Positions 8,173-15,694 of a DNA stretch of 18,650 nt are shown here, one piece after another. The translations under genes and the position numbers were made by a program. The notes below the pieces were generated by a model. That model was given only the letters and a program-made list of their open reading frames with translations, had not been told where the DNA came from and did not search any database. Within the stretch, counting starts at the first letter, position 1, and the number at the start of each line of letters is the position of its first letter. The stretch spans positions 1-18,650 of the forward strand of contig CAKPKI010000026.1 of the NCBI GenBank assembly GCA_934167135.1. Reading direction: 5' to 3'. This DNA comes from an uncultured Clostridia bacterium. GTDB lineage: Bacteria; Bacillota; Clostridia; TANB77; CAG-508.

Positions 8173-8200
8173 TTTTATTTTCCTTTAGTTAATTTTTTAT

Positions 8201-8229
8201 AATATATCATACTTTTTGTTTTTTGACTA
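8201..8229 (-). promoter_or_regulatory. Candidate promoter of the polA gene run
   Basis: On the minus strand TAGTCA (8224-8229), a 17-bp spacer and TATATT (8201-8206) with an extended TGA before the -10 box lie about 30 bases before the ATG at 8172. The spacing and the TGn extension make it more convincing than its four-of-six -35 match alone. Confidence 0.55.
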
Positions 8230-8337
8230 CATTTTTGAAGAACAAATATGAAAAATAGTTACTATATAAAGGTTTTGATAAAATTTTCAAAAGAAATCCT
8301 TGAAATATAAGCTTTGAATAAAGTGTCGAATGTGCAT

Positions 8338-8371
8338 AAAAAATCCACTAATATTATTCAGTGGATTTTTT
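8338..8371 (-). terminator. Terminator of the oleate hydratase gene
   Basis: A perfect 12-bp stem (AAAAAATCCACT / AGTGGATTTTTT) with a 10-nt loop begins seven bases after the stop codon of the hydratase gene. It has A and T runs on both sides and would work in both directions. I see no gene between this hairpin and the promoter at 8201-8229; that stretch is plain AT-rich sequence. Confidence 0.85.
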
Positions 8372-8378
8372 CTATTTA

Positions 8379-10169
8379 TTATATATCTTCCTCTTTTATA
8401 ACATGATATTCTTTAAGAATTTTCTCAATATCAGTACCTTTAATTTGTTTTAAAACTTCTTTCAACGCAATTCTCTCTTTTAATCCCAAATTCATTTCCG
8501 TAATTGGCTTTCCATCTCTTAACTTAACTGTAGCATTTAATAAATCTCTGATATCATAGGTGCTTCCCCAAACTTCTGGAACACCACGGTCTATATTTAG
8601 TAATGTGTAAACAGCTACCATTGCAGTTCTTATAGAATATTCTGTTGTAAATATTGTATCTCTTTCAGTTTCTGCAAACTGTCCTAAAAATGCGAAGTTT
8701 ACCGATTTGTTTGGAACTACTTTTGGTCTATCTGTTCCATTTCTTGGCATAAAGAATGCATCTATATATGGCATCATTACAGGTATTGTATTAGCACTAT
8801 TTTCTGCCAATTCTTCTATTTGATTTTCTGGTACTCCTAAATGATATAACCATTCCATACAAATTTCTTTACCTGTACAATCTCTCATTGGTTTTTTAAC
8901 ATAGTTTCCAGGTACATCACTAAATAATCCATATATCCATCCAACTAATTGGTCTTTTGGTTGACTTCTAAATTGTGGCTGACGGTTAAATGTCCAGCTT
9001 AATAGCCAATTTGAATCTTTTACAGTTACAATTCCTCCTGTAACTACTTTTCCGCTAAATGGATTTCTCTTACAGATCTTTTCTACATATGGTGGAATTC
9101 TATCATCTAATGTTGTAACTGTTGCACTCATCCAATTGGTTAGTTCTGGATCATAGCAGAATTTATCTGGATTTCCAAATTCTGAGTCTTGTTCTGCAAT
9201 TTTACGCCACAAGTCCCAGCCTCCACCTGGTTTAATTTCTGTATTCATTTCTGCTGGTGTGTTTTGACTACCCATACTTGAATTTTCAACACATCCTCCA
9301 TTTGTAATAAATACTAAATCATTTTCTGTTAAATCTATACTTGACTCTTCTCCATCTTTTGTAATTATTATACTTTTTGCAACTTTCTTATATTCTGATA
9401 CCTCAAATTTTACATTTTCTACTTTTGTTCCATAATGGAATTGAACATCAAATTTCTTCAAATATTCTATCATTGGTAAAATCATTGATTCATATTGATT
9501 ATATTTTGTAAATCTTAGTGCTGTGAAATCTGGTAATCCTCCAATATGATGTATAAATCTTTTTATATATAACTTCATTTCTAATGCACTATGCCAATTT
9601 TCAAATGCAAACATTGTTCTCCAATATAGCCAAAAATTTGAATTTAATACTTCATCTGAAAAATAGTCTGTTATTTTTTTGTCATATAATTCTTCATCTG
9701 GTGTAAAAAATAAATGCATTATTTCCATTGCACCTTTATCTGATATTGCAAACTTTTTGTCTGTATGTGCATCTTCGCCACGATTCATTGTTGCTCTCAT
9801 TAATGAATAGTTTGGGTCTTCTTTGTTTAGCCAATAATATTCATCAAGTACACTTACTCCTTCTGTTTCTATTGAAGGAATTGAATGGAATAAATCCCAC
9901 ATACATTCAAAATGGTTGTCCATTTCTCTTCCACCACGCATTACATATCCTAATCCATCATAAAGATATCCGTCACATGCTCCTCCTGGTATTGGTTCTT
10001 TCTCTAAAATGTGTACATTTTTTCCTTTCATTTGTCCATCTCTAACCAAGAAACATGCTGCTGATAATGCAGCTAGTCCTGATCCTACTATATATGCAGA
10101 TTTTTTGTCTACATCTGCTGGCTTTTTTGGTCTTGCAAAAGCCTCATAATTTCCACTACTATAATACAT
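8379..10169 (-). CDS. ohyA: Oleate hydratase (fatty acid double-bond hydratase, MCRA family)
   Basis: A FAD-dependent enzyme that adds water to the cis-9 double bond of oleate or linoleate, giving 10-hydroxy fatty acids; in gut and skin Firmicutes it is thought to detoxify free unsaturated fatty acids. The 596 aa have the family length and its characteristic start MYYSSGNYEAFARPKKP. The Rossmann motif is at residues 28-33 (VGSGLAALSAA). RGGREMDNHFECMWD contains E82, and KLYIKRFIHHIGG contains Y201, positions that correspond to the acid/base residues assigned in Staphylococcus aureus OhyA. The ATG at 10169 has a GGAGG site ten bases upstream. It stands alone with its own promoter region and terminator, downstream of a TetR regulator gene, which suggests induction by fatty acids. 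Confidence 0.96.
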   Translation of the reverse strand: MYYSSGNYEAFARPKKPADVDKKSAYIVGSGLAALSAACFLVRDGQMKGKNVHILEKEPIPGGACDGYLYDGLGYVMRGGREMDNHFECMWDLFHSIPSIETEGVSVLDEYYWLNKEDPNYSLMRATMNRGEDAHTDKKFAISDKGAMEIMHLFFTPDEELYDKKITDYFSDEVLNSNFWLYWRTMFAFENWHSALEMKLYIKRFIHHIGGLPDFTALRFTKYNQYESMILPMIEYLKKFDVQFHYGTKVENVKFEVSEYKKVAKSIIITKDGEESSIDLTENDLVFITNGGCVENSSMGSQNTPAEMNTEIKPGGGWDLWRKIAEQDSEFGNPDKFCYDPELTNWMSATVTTLDDRIPPYVEKICKRNPFSGKVVTGGIVTVKDSNWLLSWTFNRQPQFRSQPKDQLVGWIYGLFSDVPGNYVKKPMRDCTGKEICMEWLYHLGVPENQIEELAENSANTIPVMMPYIDAFFMPRNGTDRPKVVPNKSVNFAFLGQFAETERDTIFTTEYSIRTAMVAVYTLLNIDRGVPEVWGSTYDIRDLLNATVKLRDGKPITEMNLGLKERIALKEVLKQIKGTDIEKILKEYHVIKEEDI

Positions 10170-10192
10170 AGTTTATCAACCTCCTTATTTAC

Positions 10193-10213
10193 TATGTGCT
10201 TTTATCCTACATA
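10193..10213. promoter_or_regulatory. Possible operator in the ohyA promoter
   Basis: An imperfect inverted repeat, TATGT-N11-ACATA, overlaps the -10 box and start region of ohyA. Short 5-bp arms of this kind occur by chance in AT-rich DNA. The position next to a TetR gene is the only reason to list it. Confidence 0.25.
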
Positions 10214-10232
10214 CAATACATTAAAATTACAA
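10204..10232 (-). promoter_or_regulatory. Candidate promoter of ohyA
   Basis: On the minus strand TTGTAA (10227-10232), a 17-bp spacer and TAGGAT (10204-10209) lie about 35 bases before the start codon. Each box matches consensus at four of six positions, so this is a modest promoter, as expected for a regulated gene. Confidence 0.4.
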
Positions 10233-10238
10233 TAAACA

Positions 10239-10280
10239 AAAAAATGGATTTGTAAATTTTTTTTACATAATCCATTTTTT
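10239..10280 (-). terminator. Terminator of the TetR regulator gene
   Basis: A 12-bp stem (AAAAAATGGATT / AATCCATTTTTT) continues, after a one-base bulge, into a further 6-bp stem (TGTAAA / TTTACA) with a five-T loop. It lies about 20 bases after the regulator's stop codon and ends in T on the minus strand. It separates the regulator from the ohyA promoter. Confidence 0.8.
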
Positions 10281-10300
10281 GTCTAGTTTGGTTTACATTT

Positions 10301-10855
10301 TTAATTTGACATTTTTCTAACCGCTTCTTCAAAGTTTCCTGATATCATAACATCTAATTTTTTTATTATACTTTCTGGGCTTTCTTTCATTCCTGTGACA
10401 ATCCAATTTTCTATTATTCCAGCAAATGCATATTTATAAAAATTTGCAATAAATATTTTATTTTCTTTTGTTATATTGTAATTTTTAGACAAATCATTTA
10501 CTATTTCTATAAATATTGTATTATATTGCTTAAATAAAAAATCTATTAGCGTTTTTCTACTTAAAGAATTATATGTTTTTATAATAAACTTTTTATTTTT
10601 TAACATATAATCTAATACATATTTAAAATTTTCTTGCCATGTTTCTATTGTTGTTTCTTTTTCTATTTTTTCTACTACCTCATTTGCAAAAATCCATTCT
10701 AATAAGTCATAAATATCTTTAAAATGGTAATAAAATGTTTGTCTGTTTATTCCACAATCGTTTGTTATATCTGTTATTGTTATCTTATCTAATTCTTTTA
10801 CTATTAACATTTTTTTCAATGATTGTGCCATTGCTTTTTTTGTAATATTTGACAT
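10301..10855 (-). CDS. TetR/AcrR family transcriptional regulator (DhaS-like)
   Basis: A DNA-binding regulator of 184 aa. The N-terminal TetR helix-turn-helix covers about residues 10-55 (KITITDITNDCGINRQTFYYHF, with the typical FYYHFKD end and a following DLLEW helix). The C-terminal ligand and dimer domain resembles the TetR_C_8 domain of DhaS-like proteins, which in that family do not all act as repressors. The ATG at 10855 has a weak purine-rich site (AGAGAAG). It lies just upstream of ohyA in the same direction, separated by a terminator, so it is the obvious candidate to control ohyA by sensing fatty acids. That link is inference from position. It starts 46 bases after the polysaccharide deacetylase-like gene and no clear promoter of its own is visible. 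Confidence 0.9.
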   Translation of the reverse strand: MSNITKKAMAQSLKKMLIVKELDKITITDITNDCGINRQTFYYHFKDIYDLLEWIFANEVVEKIEKETTIETWQENFKYVLDYMLKNKKFIIKTYNSLSRKTLIDFLFKQYNTIFIEIVNDLSKNYNITKENKIFIANFYKYAFAGIIENWIVTGMKESPESIIKKLDVMISGNFEEAVRKMSN

Positions 10856-10901
10856 TGTCTTCTCTCTTTCTTTTGTAGTTTTTTACTCCATAATATTGAT
10901 T

Positions 10902-12587
10902 CTACTTTGTGCTTGCACGATATACCTTAAACATCTTACTGTTTACATTTAAATCACATGCAAGCCTAAAATATGAAGCATTTTCTGGCATTGTAATTAT
11001 TTTTTCTTCTAATGTTTCTCCTATTGATGAATCTGTGGTTCCTTGATAACTAATCACATTATTATCCGAATCATATATTACATAAAAACAATTGCCATAT
11101 TTTGCCGACATATTTGTTAATTTGTATGTACTATTAGGTGTTACATAAATTTTATCAGATACATTGCGTTTTTTTTGCGAGGTTTGCTCTCCTTCATCAT
11201 GAACTATTACCTTTCCATTAGGTCTAAGTGTAACTGTTATATTGTATGGAATTGATATTTCATTCCATTTAACAGGACTTTTTTCTACTATTGTAATATC
11301 ATTTGCTTCAATATTTTTTATTGCAGTATTATTCGTATATTCTCTTCCCATACAATCAATTACAAAAAAGTCTTCTGCCATATCTGTAATCGGTTTTTTT
11401 ACAATACCTATATCAATAGAATTTGCATATTTTTCACTTACATTTGTAACATTTGAAATTTCAATATTTTTCTCTCTGATATAATTAACAAGTTCCTCTA
11501 AGTCATCTGGTGAAAATGTTTTATACCAACAATGTGTCATAAACACTAACCAGCCTCCATTCTCAGCTACAGAATCAACTAAAGATTTAGCATCATCAAT
11601 ATTATATATTCCACTTTGTGGAAAAACCTCACATCTATGAATATAGCATGACTCATAAGGAAGAGTATTAATTGCTCTATCAGTGGTAAAACCAAGTTTG
11701 AAATGTTTTTTTACAACTGACATATAGTCATCATTCACAATTCCATTAGGATATGCAACTCCATTTGCTTCAATTCCCATATTATTAAGCTTTTCTAAGC
11801 AAATTTCCGTATCTTTTTCATAAGATTCAATAGAATCAAATTCAGTCATTGCATATTCTTTTCGATGGTGTAAGATTACATTTACTCCATTTGCATAAAC
11901 TTCTTTTAACTGCTCTGTTGTCATATACTTTCCATCTTTATCGTCAAGATTGTCAGGAGGACATGCAAGTGTATATGGAAGATCCAGTTTTTTTATCAAA
12001 GGATATAAAACAGAGTATACCTCGCTTCTGCAGTCATCATCAATAAATGATATAACTGCTGGTTCTGATTTTTTTACATTTGCTTTTGTATAAGATTTTG
12101 ATGCTTCAAACATCTTATTATTTACATTTAAGTCACAAGCAAGCCTAAAATATGAGGCATTTTCTGGCATAATTACTTTTATATCTTCAATTACTTCTCC
12201 TGTTGATGATTCCTTTGCTCTTAGATAACTAATTGCTTCGTTATTTGAATTGTATATTACATAAAAACAATTTCCATATTTGGCTGAAAGATTTCTAAAA
12301 TGATATACACTATTATTATCTACTGGAATCTTTTCTGATATTATTCTATTTTTTTCTGAAAAAATTTTCAGTCTACCATTTTTTAACAATGTATAACCCA
12401 CATGATATGGAACATATATGTCTTCTGTAGTACTTGCCTTTTCGATTGTCTCTTCTCTATATTTTCCTACACCTAATGCTGTGTTTCCAACATTCTTATT
12501 TGTTTTGTACATATTGCTTACTGCTACTGATGGTACACTAATAATACTAATAATAACAACTAATAGTAATGATATAATTTTTCGCAT
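10902..12587 (-). CDS. Secreted NodB-like polysaccharide deacetylase with duplicated flanking domain
   Basis: A secreted protein of 561 aa. A signal peptide occupies about residues 1-23 (MRKIISLLLVVIISIISV). A domain at about 55-162 is repeated at about 443-556, each copy containing SAKYGNCFYVIY and MPENASYFRLACDLNVN; it is probably a beta-sandwich module for binding sugar or cell wall. Between them, residues 175-390 form a NodB-type barrel: motif 1 SFIDDDC (D183-D185), motif 2 ILHHRKEY, motif 3 YPNG and motif 5 FMTHCWY (H352). In motif 2 the usual H(S/T)xxH reads HHRKE, so one metal-binding His is replaced and activity may be altered. The ATG at 12587 has a GGGGGA site. The closest familiar relatives are phage- and cell-surface-associated deacetylase-like proteins. 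The substrate is unknown. Confidence 0.85.
   Translation of the reverse strand: MRKIISLLLVVIISIISVPSVAVSNMYKTNKNVGNTALGVGKYREETIEKASTTEDIYVPYHVGYTLLKNGRLKIFSEKNRIISEKIPVDNNSVYHFRNLSAKYGNCFYVIYNSNNEAISYLRAKESSTGEVIEDIKVIMPENASYFRLACDLNVNNKMFEASKSYTKANVKKSEPAVISFIDDDCRSEVYSVLYPLIKKLDLPYTLACPPDNLDDKDGKYMTTEQLKEVYANGVNVILHHRKEYAMTEFDSIESYEKDTEICLEKLNNMGIEANGVAYPNGIVNDDYMSVVKKHFKLGFTTDRAINTLPYESCYIHRCEVFPQSGIYNIDDAKSLVDSVAENGGWLVFMTHCWYKTFSPDDLEELVNYIREKNIEISNVTNVSEKYANSIDIGIVKKPITDMAEDFFVIDCMGREYTNNTAIKNIEANDITIVEKSPVKWNEISIPYNITVTLRPNGKVIVHDEGEQTSQKKRNVSDKIYVTPNSTYKLTNMSAKYGNCFYVIYDSDNNVISYQGTTDSSIGETLEEKIITMPENASYFRLACDLNVNSKMFKVYRASTK
10929..11108 (-). repeat. Intragenic repeat, C-terminal domain copy
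   Basis: This stretch encodes the C-terminal copy of the duplicated domain and is visibly similar at DNA level to 12108-12286. The strongest block (start of this stretch, about 70 bases) differs at only a handful of positions, which points to a fairly recent internal duplication or to gene conversion. Confidence 0.7.
12108..12286 (-). repeat. Intragenic repeat, N-terminal domain copy
   Basis: Partner of 10929-11108 inside the same gene. It encodes the N-terminal copy of the domain just ahead of the NodB barrel. The copies are direct repeats separated by about 1 kb, so recombination between them could delete the catalytic domain. Confidence 0.7.
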
Positions 12588-12614
12588 AATTTTCCCCCTT
12601 TTTTTTCAACATTT

Positions 12615-12989
12615 TTATAATTTTATCCCAATTACTATCACTATACCAATTAGAATAAGAATTATCCAATAATATTTTAAGAAATTTTTATATGTAAATA
12701 TTTTAAATTTATTATCAATTATGTCATCTTCAACATTTTCCAGTTCTTCAATCCCTTCAGTAATAATCTTTCCATTTTGATAATCTTTTATATACTTTTT
12801 TACATTATCAATTTGTACACTATTTACATATAAACAATAAACCTGATAATACTTGCTTGCTTCTTTATATTTTTGAATCCATCTTTCTTCAATTTTTATT
12901 TCATAATTTATATTATCTTCTTTTAAACATTCTTCCAAATATTCTTTCAGACTTTCATTTTCAATTTCAAACTCAATTGCTTTTTCCAA
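12615..12989 (-). CDS. Small tail-anchored hypothetical protein (124 aa)
   Basis: Not recognised. The start is TTG at 12989, supported by a GGGGAGA site eight bases upstream. Residues 1-95 are soluble and charged: a strand, an acidic helix (NESLKEYLEECLKEDNI), a strand, and then a tyrosine-rich segment (YYQVYCLYVNSVQIDNVKKYI). This beta-alpha-beta order, with a Y-VYV core, loosely resembles DUF2007-like signal-transducing domains, but that is only an impression. A single hydrophobic segment at 106-122 near the C terminus predicts tail anchoring in the membrane with the bulk in the cytoplasm. It ends 27 bases before the NodB-like gene and probably shares its transcript. Confidence 0.7.
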   Translation of the reverse strand: MEKAIEFEIENESLKEYLEECLKEDNINYEIKIEERWIQKYKEASKYYQVYCLYVNSVQIDNVKKYIKDYQNGKIITEGIEELENVEDDIIDNKFKIFTYKNFLKYYWIILILIGIVIVIGIKL

Positions 12990-13042
12990 TGTTTATTCTC
13001 CCCTCTATTATTATAATTTTATTTTTCTTTAAATCTTTTGAA

Positions 13043-13147
13043 TTATTTATTAAATCTACTATAAACAAATCCTACTCCTACATCTTTTATACTCATCCCA
13101 AATTTTATATTTTTGTTTAAATTTTCAAATTCAACCTTGTCGACAAC
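13043..13147 (-). pseudogene. Decayed gene tail of unknown family
   Basis: Downstream of the ASCH-Nudix stop codon the same frame reopens after two further stops and encodes VVDKVEFENLN...IKFG...VYSRFNK before a TAA. There is no start codon or ribosome binding site. A neighbouring frame reads DLINNSKDLKK, close to the DLIYYSKDLKK end of the QueH-GNAT protein, and 13127-13150 resembles 14103-14126 at 19 of 24 bases. It looks like the worn end of a GNAT-type gene, but the evidence is thin. Confidence 0.35.
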
Positions 13148-13162
13148 TTATTGCACAAATCA

Positions 13163-14071
13163 TTATTGGATATTCTTAATAATCCCATCTTTTTTCATTT
13201 TATCAATTATCTTTGCATAAACTCTATCTCGTACCCATAGTTCAGATGATGACTCCAATATTTTATTAATTGGTATCCACCTTACACCACTGTTTTCATC
13301 TTCTTTTATATGTATTTTTTCATTTTCATCAGCTTCTAATAAATATGTAACATTAAGATGAACATGCGAACCTACATATTTTCCTCTTTTTTCATGACCA
13401 TTTACATTAATTAACTCTAGCGAATAAATATCTTTAAAAATTGGAACAACATTTTTTATTCCTGTTTCTTCTTTTGCTTCTTTCATAGCAACATATAAAA
13501 GATCATTATCTCCATCACTATGTCCTCCTACCCATGCCCAAGAATTATATATTCTATGATATGCCATTAAAATTTTTGACCTGTCTTTATTAAGGACAAA
13601 TGCTGAACTAGTAAAATGCCCATATTCGTTTTGTCTAGTTAATACATCATCAAAATCTTTAATATACTTTAGCATTATTTTCTTATCAACTTTTTCTTGT
13701 TCATTATATGGGACAAATTTTTCAATATCATTCTTTAAACTATCTACATTAATTTTTATTTTAATACCTAAAACTCCATATTCTTTCTCTTTTTCTGTCG
13801 AATAATACTGATGCATAGATTTTGTTTTTCTTATTATTTCTTCTTCATCTAGGCATATCTTTCTAAATAATTTTTCAAAAGTATTTTCTCTATATAATTC
13901 AACAACATCAACTAACAACTTTTCTTTCAAATCTGGCAATTTTGAAAATTCTATTTTATCTCCAATTTTTATTTGCTGTCTTTTTTCATCATATAACCTA
14001 AATTCTATTGTTTTTTTTCCATTTTTTATTCTTTCAAATGGGCTTTCATTTAACTTCATTTTATGTAACAT
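13163..14071 (-). CDS. ASCH domain - Nudix hydrolase fusion
   Basis: A two-domain protein of 302 aa. Residues 1-106 match the ASCH fold, a PUA-like domain thought to bind RNA or modified nucleotides (SPFERIKNGKKTIEFRLYDEK, then KIGDKIEF and the closing YGVLGIKIKI). Residues 140-295 are a Nudix domain, with FVLNKDRSKILMAYHR and the Nudix box G183-I205. The box reads KEAKEETGI at the catalytic helix, with K for R and N189 where the first E is usual; the metal-binding EE pair is intact. A conserved WAWVGGHSDG precedes it. The substrate may be a nucleotide or nucleotide-sugar diphosphate. The ATG at 14071 has an AAGGAGG site seven bases away. It is flanked on both sides by gene fragments, in keeping with an accessory region. 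Confidence 0.88.
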   Translation of the reverse strand: MLHKMKLNESPFERIKNGKKTIEFRLYDEKRQQIKIGDKIEFSKLPDLKEKLLVDVVELYRENTFEKLFRKICLDEEEIIRKTKSMHQYYSTEKEKEYGVLGIKIKINVDSLKNDIEKFVPYNEQEKVDKKIMLKYIKDFDDVLTRQNEYGHFTSSAFVLNKDRSKILMAYHRIYNSWAWVGGHSDGDNDLLYVAMKEAKEETGIKNVVPIFKDIYSLELINVNGHEKRGKYVGSHVHLNVTYLLEADENEKIHIKEDENSGVRWIPINKILESSSELWVRDRVYAKIIDKMKKDGIIKNIQ

Positions 14072-14126
14072 ATATATTCCTCCTTATTTTTTTCAAATTT
14101 CAAAATTTAATCTTAGCAACAACTTA

Positions 14127-14411
14127 CTAGTCATCTCTACTTTTTTTCTTTAATTCTTTTGAATAATATATTAAATCAGTACAAATTAAATCTCCATATT
14201 TAATTTCTTCATCATAATTATCAATAAAGAAATTCTTAATTGTCTTTTCATATTTATCGAATCCCTGTTTAACAAAGAAAGGAATATTATTCTCTGTTGT
14301 TCCTATTAACATTCTGTCATATTTCTGTTTATAATTACCATATAGTGATTTTAAAAGTGTTTTTGCATAACCCTTATTTCTATAACTCTCTAATGTTTGT
14401 CCTTTTTGTGG
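14127..14411 (-). pseudogene. Truncated copy of the QueH-GNAT gene 3' end
   Basis: An open stretch bounded upstream by a TAG encodes the last 80 or so residues of the GNAT domain (from SYRNKGYAKTLLKSL through TDLIYYSKELKKK), nearly identical to residues 264-344 of the intact fusion at 15695-16729. It lacks the whole QueH part and half of the acetyltransferase, including the N-terminal strands of that fold. The only ATG in frame (14312) would give a 61-aa peptide with no ribosome binding site, so I treat it as a remnant and not a gene. Its last residues (KSRDD) differ from the intact copy. Confidence 0.85.
14151..14385 (-). repeat. 235-bp direct repeat, truncated copy
   Basis: It matches 15707-15941 in the same orientation at a constant offset of 1556 bases, with no gaps and about eight mismatches counted by eye. 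The match stops sharply at the upstream end. The two copies flank the DUF1016 nuclease gene. Confidence 0.9.
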
Positions 14412-14439
14412 CTATAATATATAACCTCTATTTAAAAAA

Positions 14440-14595
14440 TTACATTTTAAATAATTTATCCATATCAAAAAACAAATCATTTTTTGATGAATATAACCCT
14501 AGTTCAATTTTATCATTTCCTACATAATCAATTTCTAAATATGTATTTGTTCTTCTGTAAAATAATTAGTTACATCTTTCCATTCCACTATTATA
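14440..14595 (-). pseudogene. Frameshifted gene remnant of unknown family
   Basis: One frame reads EWKDVTNYFTEEQ and then stops. The next frame, overlapping it, continues NTYLEIDYVGNDKIELGLYSS and ends DMDKLFKM at a TAA. Joined across a frameshift they read as one plausible protein end. No start or ribosome binding site is seen. Between this and the GNAT remnant (14412-14439) there is only AT-rich filler. Confidence 0.35.
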
Positions 14596-14617
14596 ATCAC
14601 TTTCTCGTATTATATCA

Positions 14618-15643
14618 TTAACAATTATCTTCTTCAATGTCTAAATGAAGATTAATATCTTCTTCTGTTGGCAATTCTTTTAATAAGTTCTCTGGTAATT
14701 CATTAAATATTTTATATTCACTGACTCCTAAAGGCTTATTTATATATTTTAATGTATAATCAACGATTTCATTATTTTTACTTTGACATAATAGTATTCC
14801 TATTGATGGATTATCATTATAATCTTTTATTTTTTCATCAAGTGCTGTTAAATAAAATCCTAATTTACTACCAAATTCAGGTATAAATTCACATGTTTTA
14901 AGTTCAACTGCAACATAACATTTTAGCTTTATATGATAGAATAATAAATCTATATAAAAATCTTGATCACCTACTGTTATTTTATATTGACTTCCAACAA
15001 AAGAAAAACCATTTCCTAATTCAAGCAAAACATTTTTTAATCTTTCTAACATTTTGCTTTCTAATTCTCTTTCTTTATAATTTTCAGTTAATTCTATTAA
15101 ATCAAAAACATATGGTTCTTTTATTATATAATTTGCTAAATCGCTATTTTGCTTTAGCGTCAAATCAAAGTTTGTATGTTTTATATTTTTTACTTGTCTT
15201 TGATATAAATCTGTATCAATTTGATAAATTAAAATACTTTTTGACCAACCTTCTTTTAAACAATTTTCCATATACCATTTTCTAATATGTTTATCTTTCA
15301 CTCTTTTCATCAATTCAATGTTATGCTTCCATGGTAATTGTGCACCTAGGTGCACAAATTCATTATCATTTTTATATTCTTCATAAAAAGCTTTCATATA
15401 TTTTAAATTTCTTACGGAATATCCTTTTTGATTTGGAAATGATATTTTTAAATCCATTGCAACATTATCAATAAATTTATTTCCCCATTTAGAATTTTCA
15501 GATAAAATCTTTCCAAGTCTATAATACAAATTTACTAGATTTACATTAGCATTCATTAAAATGTCGAATTGCGTTTTAGTAACATCATTTCTAATATTTT
15601 CTATAATGTCACTATATGATTTATCAATTTTAGTATTTTCCAT
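14618..15643 (-). CDS. DUF1016/YhcG family PDDEXK nuclease
   Basis: A predicted nuclease of 341 aa. Residues 8-150 form the helical DUF1016 N-terminal domain (YYRLGKILSEN, FPNQKGYSVRNLKYMKAFY, QLPWKHNIELM, WYMENCLKEGWSKSILIYQI). Residues 160-330 form the PDDEXK domain, with the catalytic D232 in DFYIDLLFYH and E247-x-K249 in VAVELKT, followed by GFYLTALDE. The active-site residues look intact, so it is probably functional. Family members are common in accessory DNA and often near restriction or phage-related genes; no such partner lies here. The ATG at 15643 has a GGAGG site eleven bases upstream, rather far. The gene lies between the intact QueH-GNAT gene and the duplicated 3' end of that gene. 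Confidence 0.92.
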   Translation of the reverse strand: MENTKIDKSYSDIIENIRNDVTKTQFDILMNANVNLVNLYYRLGKILSENSKWGNKFIDNVAMDLKISFPNQKGYSVRNLKYMKAFYEEYKNDNEFVHLGAQLPWKHNIELMKRVKDKHIRKWYMENCLKEGWSKSILIYQIDTDLYQRQVKNIKHTNFDLTLKQNSDLANYIIKEPYVFDLIELTENYKERELESKMLERLKNVLLELGNGFSFVGSQYKITVGDQDFYIDLLFYHIKLKCYVAVELKTCEFIPEFGSKLGFYLTALDEKIKDYNDNPSIGILLCQSKNNEIVDYTLKYINKPLGVSEYKIFNELPENLLKELPTEEDINLHLDIEEDNC

Positions 15644-15694
15644 AACTTATTGTTCCTCCTCATTTATTATTTTTCAATTACAATCATATAATTA

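Noticed and set aside
8230..8337. Short open frames between the polA promoter and the ohyA terminator
   Set aside because: They are 14 to 22 codons long, lack ribosome binding sites and resemble nothing I know.
11242..11484. Plus-strand hydrophobic open frame inside the NodB-like gene
   Set aside because: It is antisense to a clear signal-peptide-bearing coding region with intact domain structure.
14127..14312. A 61-aa open frame starting MLIGTTENN
   Set aside because: It is the duplicated end of the QueH-GNAT gene, with no ribosome binding site at its ATG. The coding match continues upstream of the ATG without a start, so it is a remnant.
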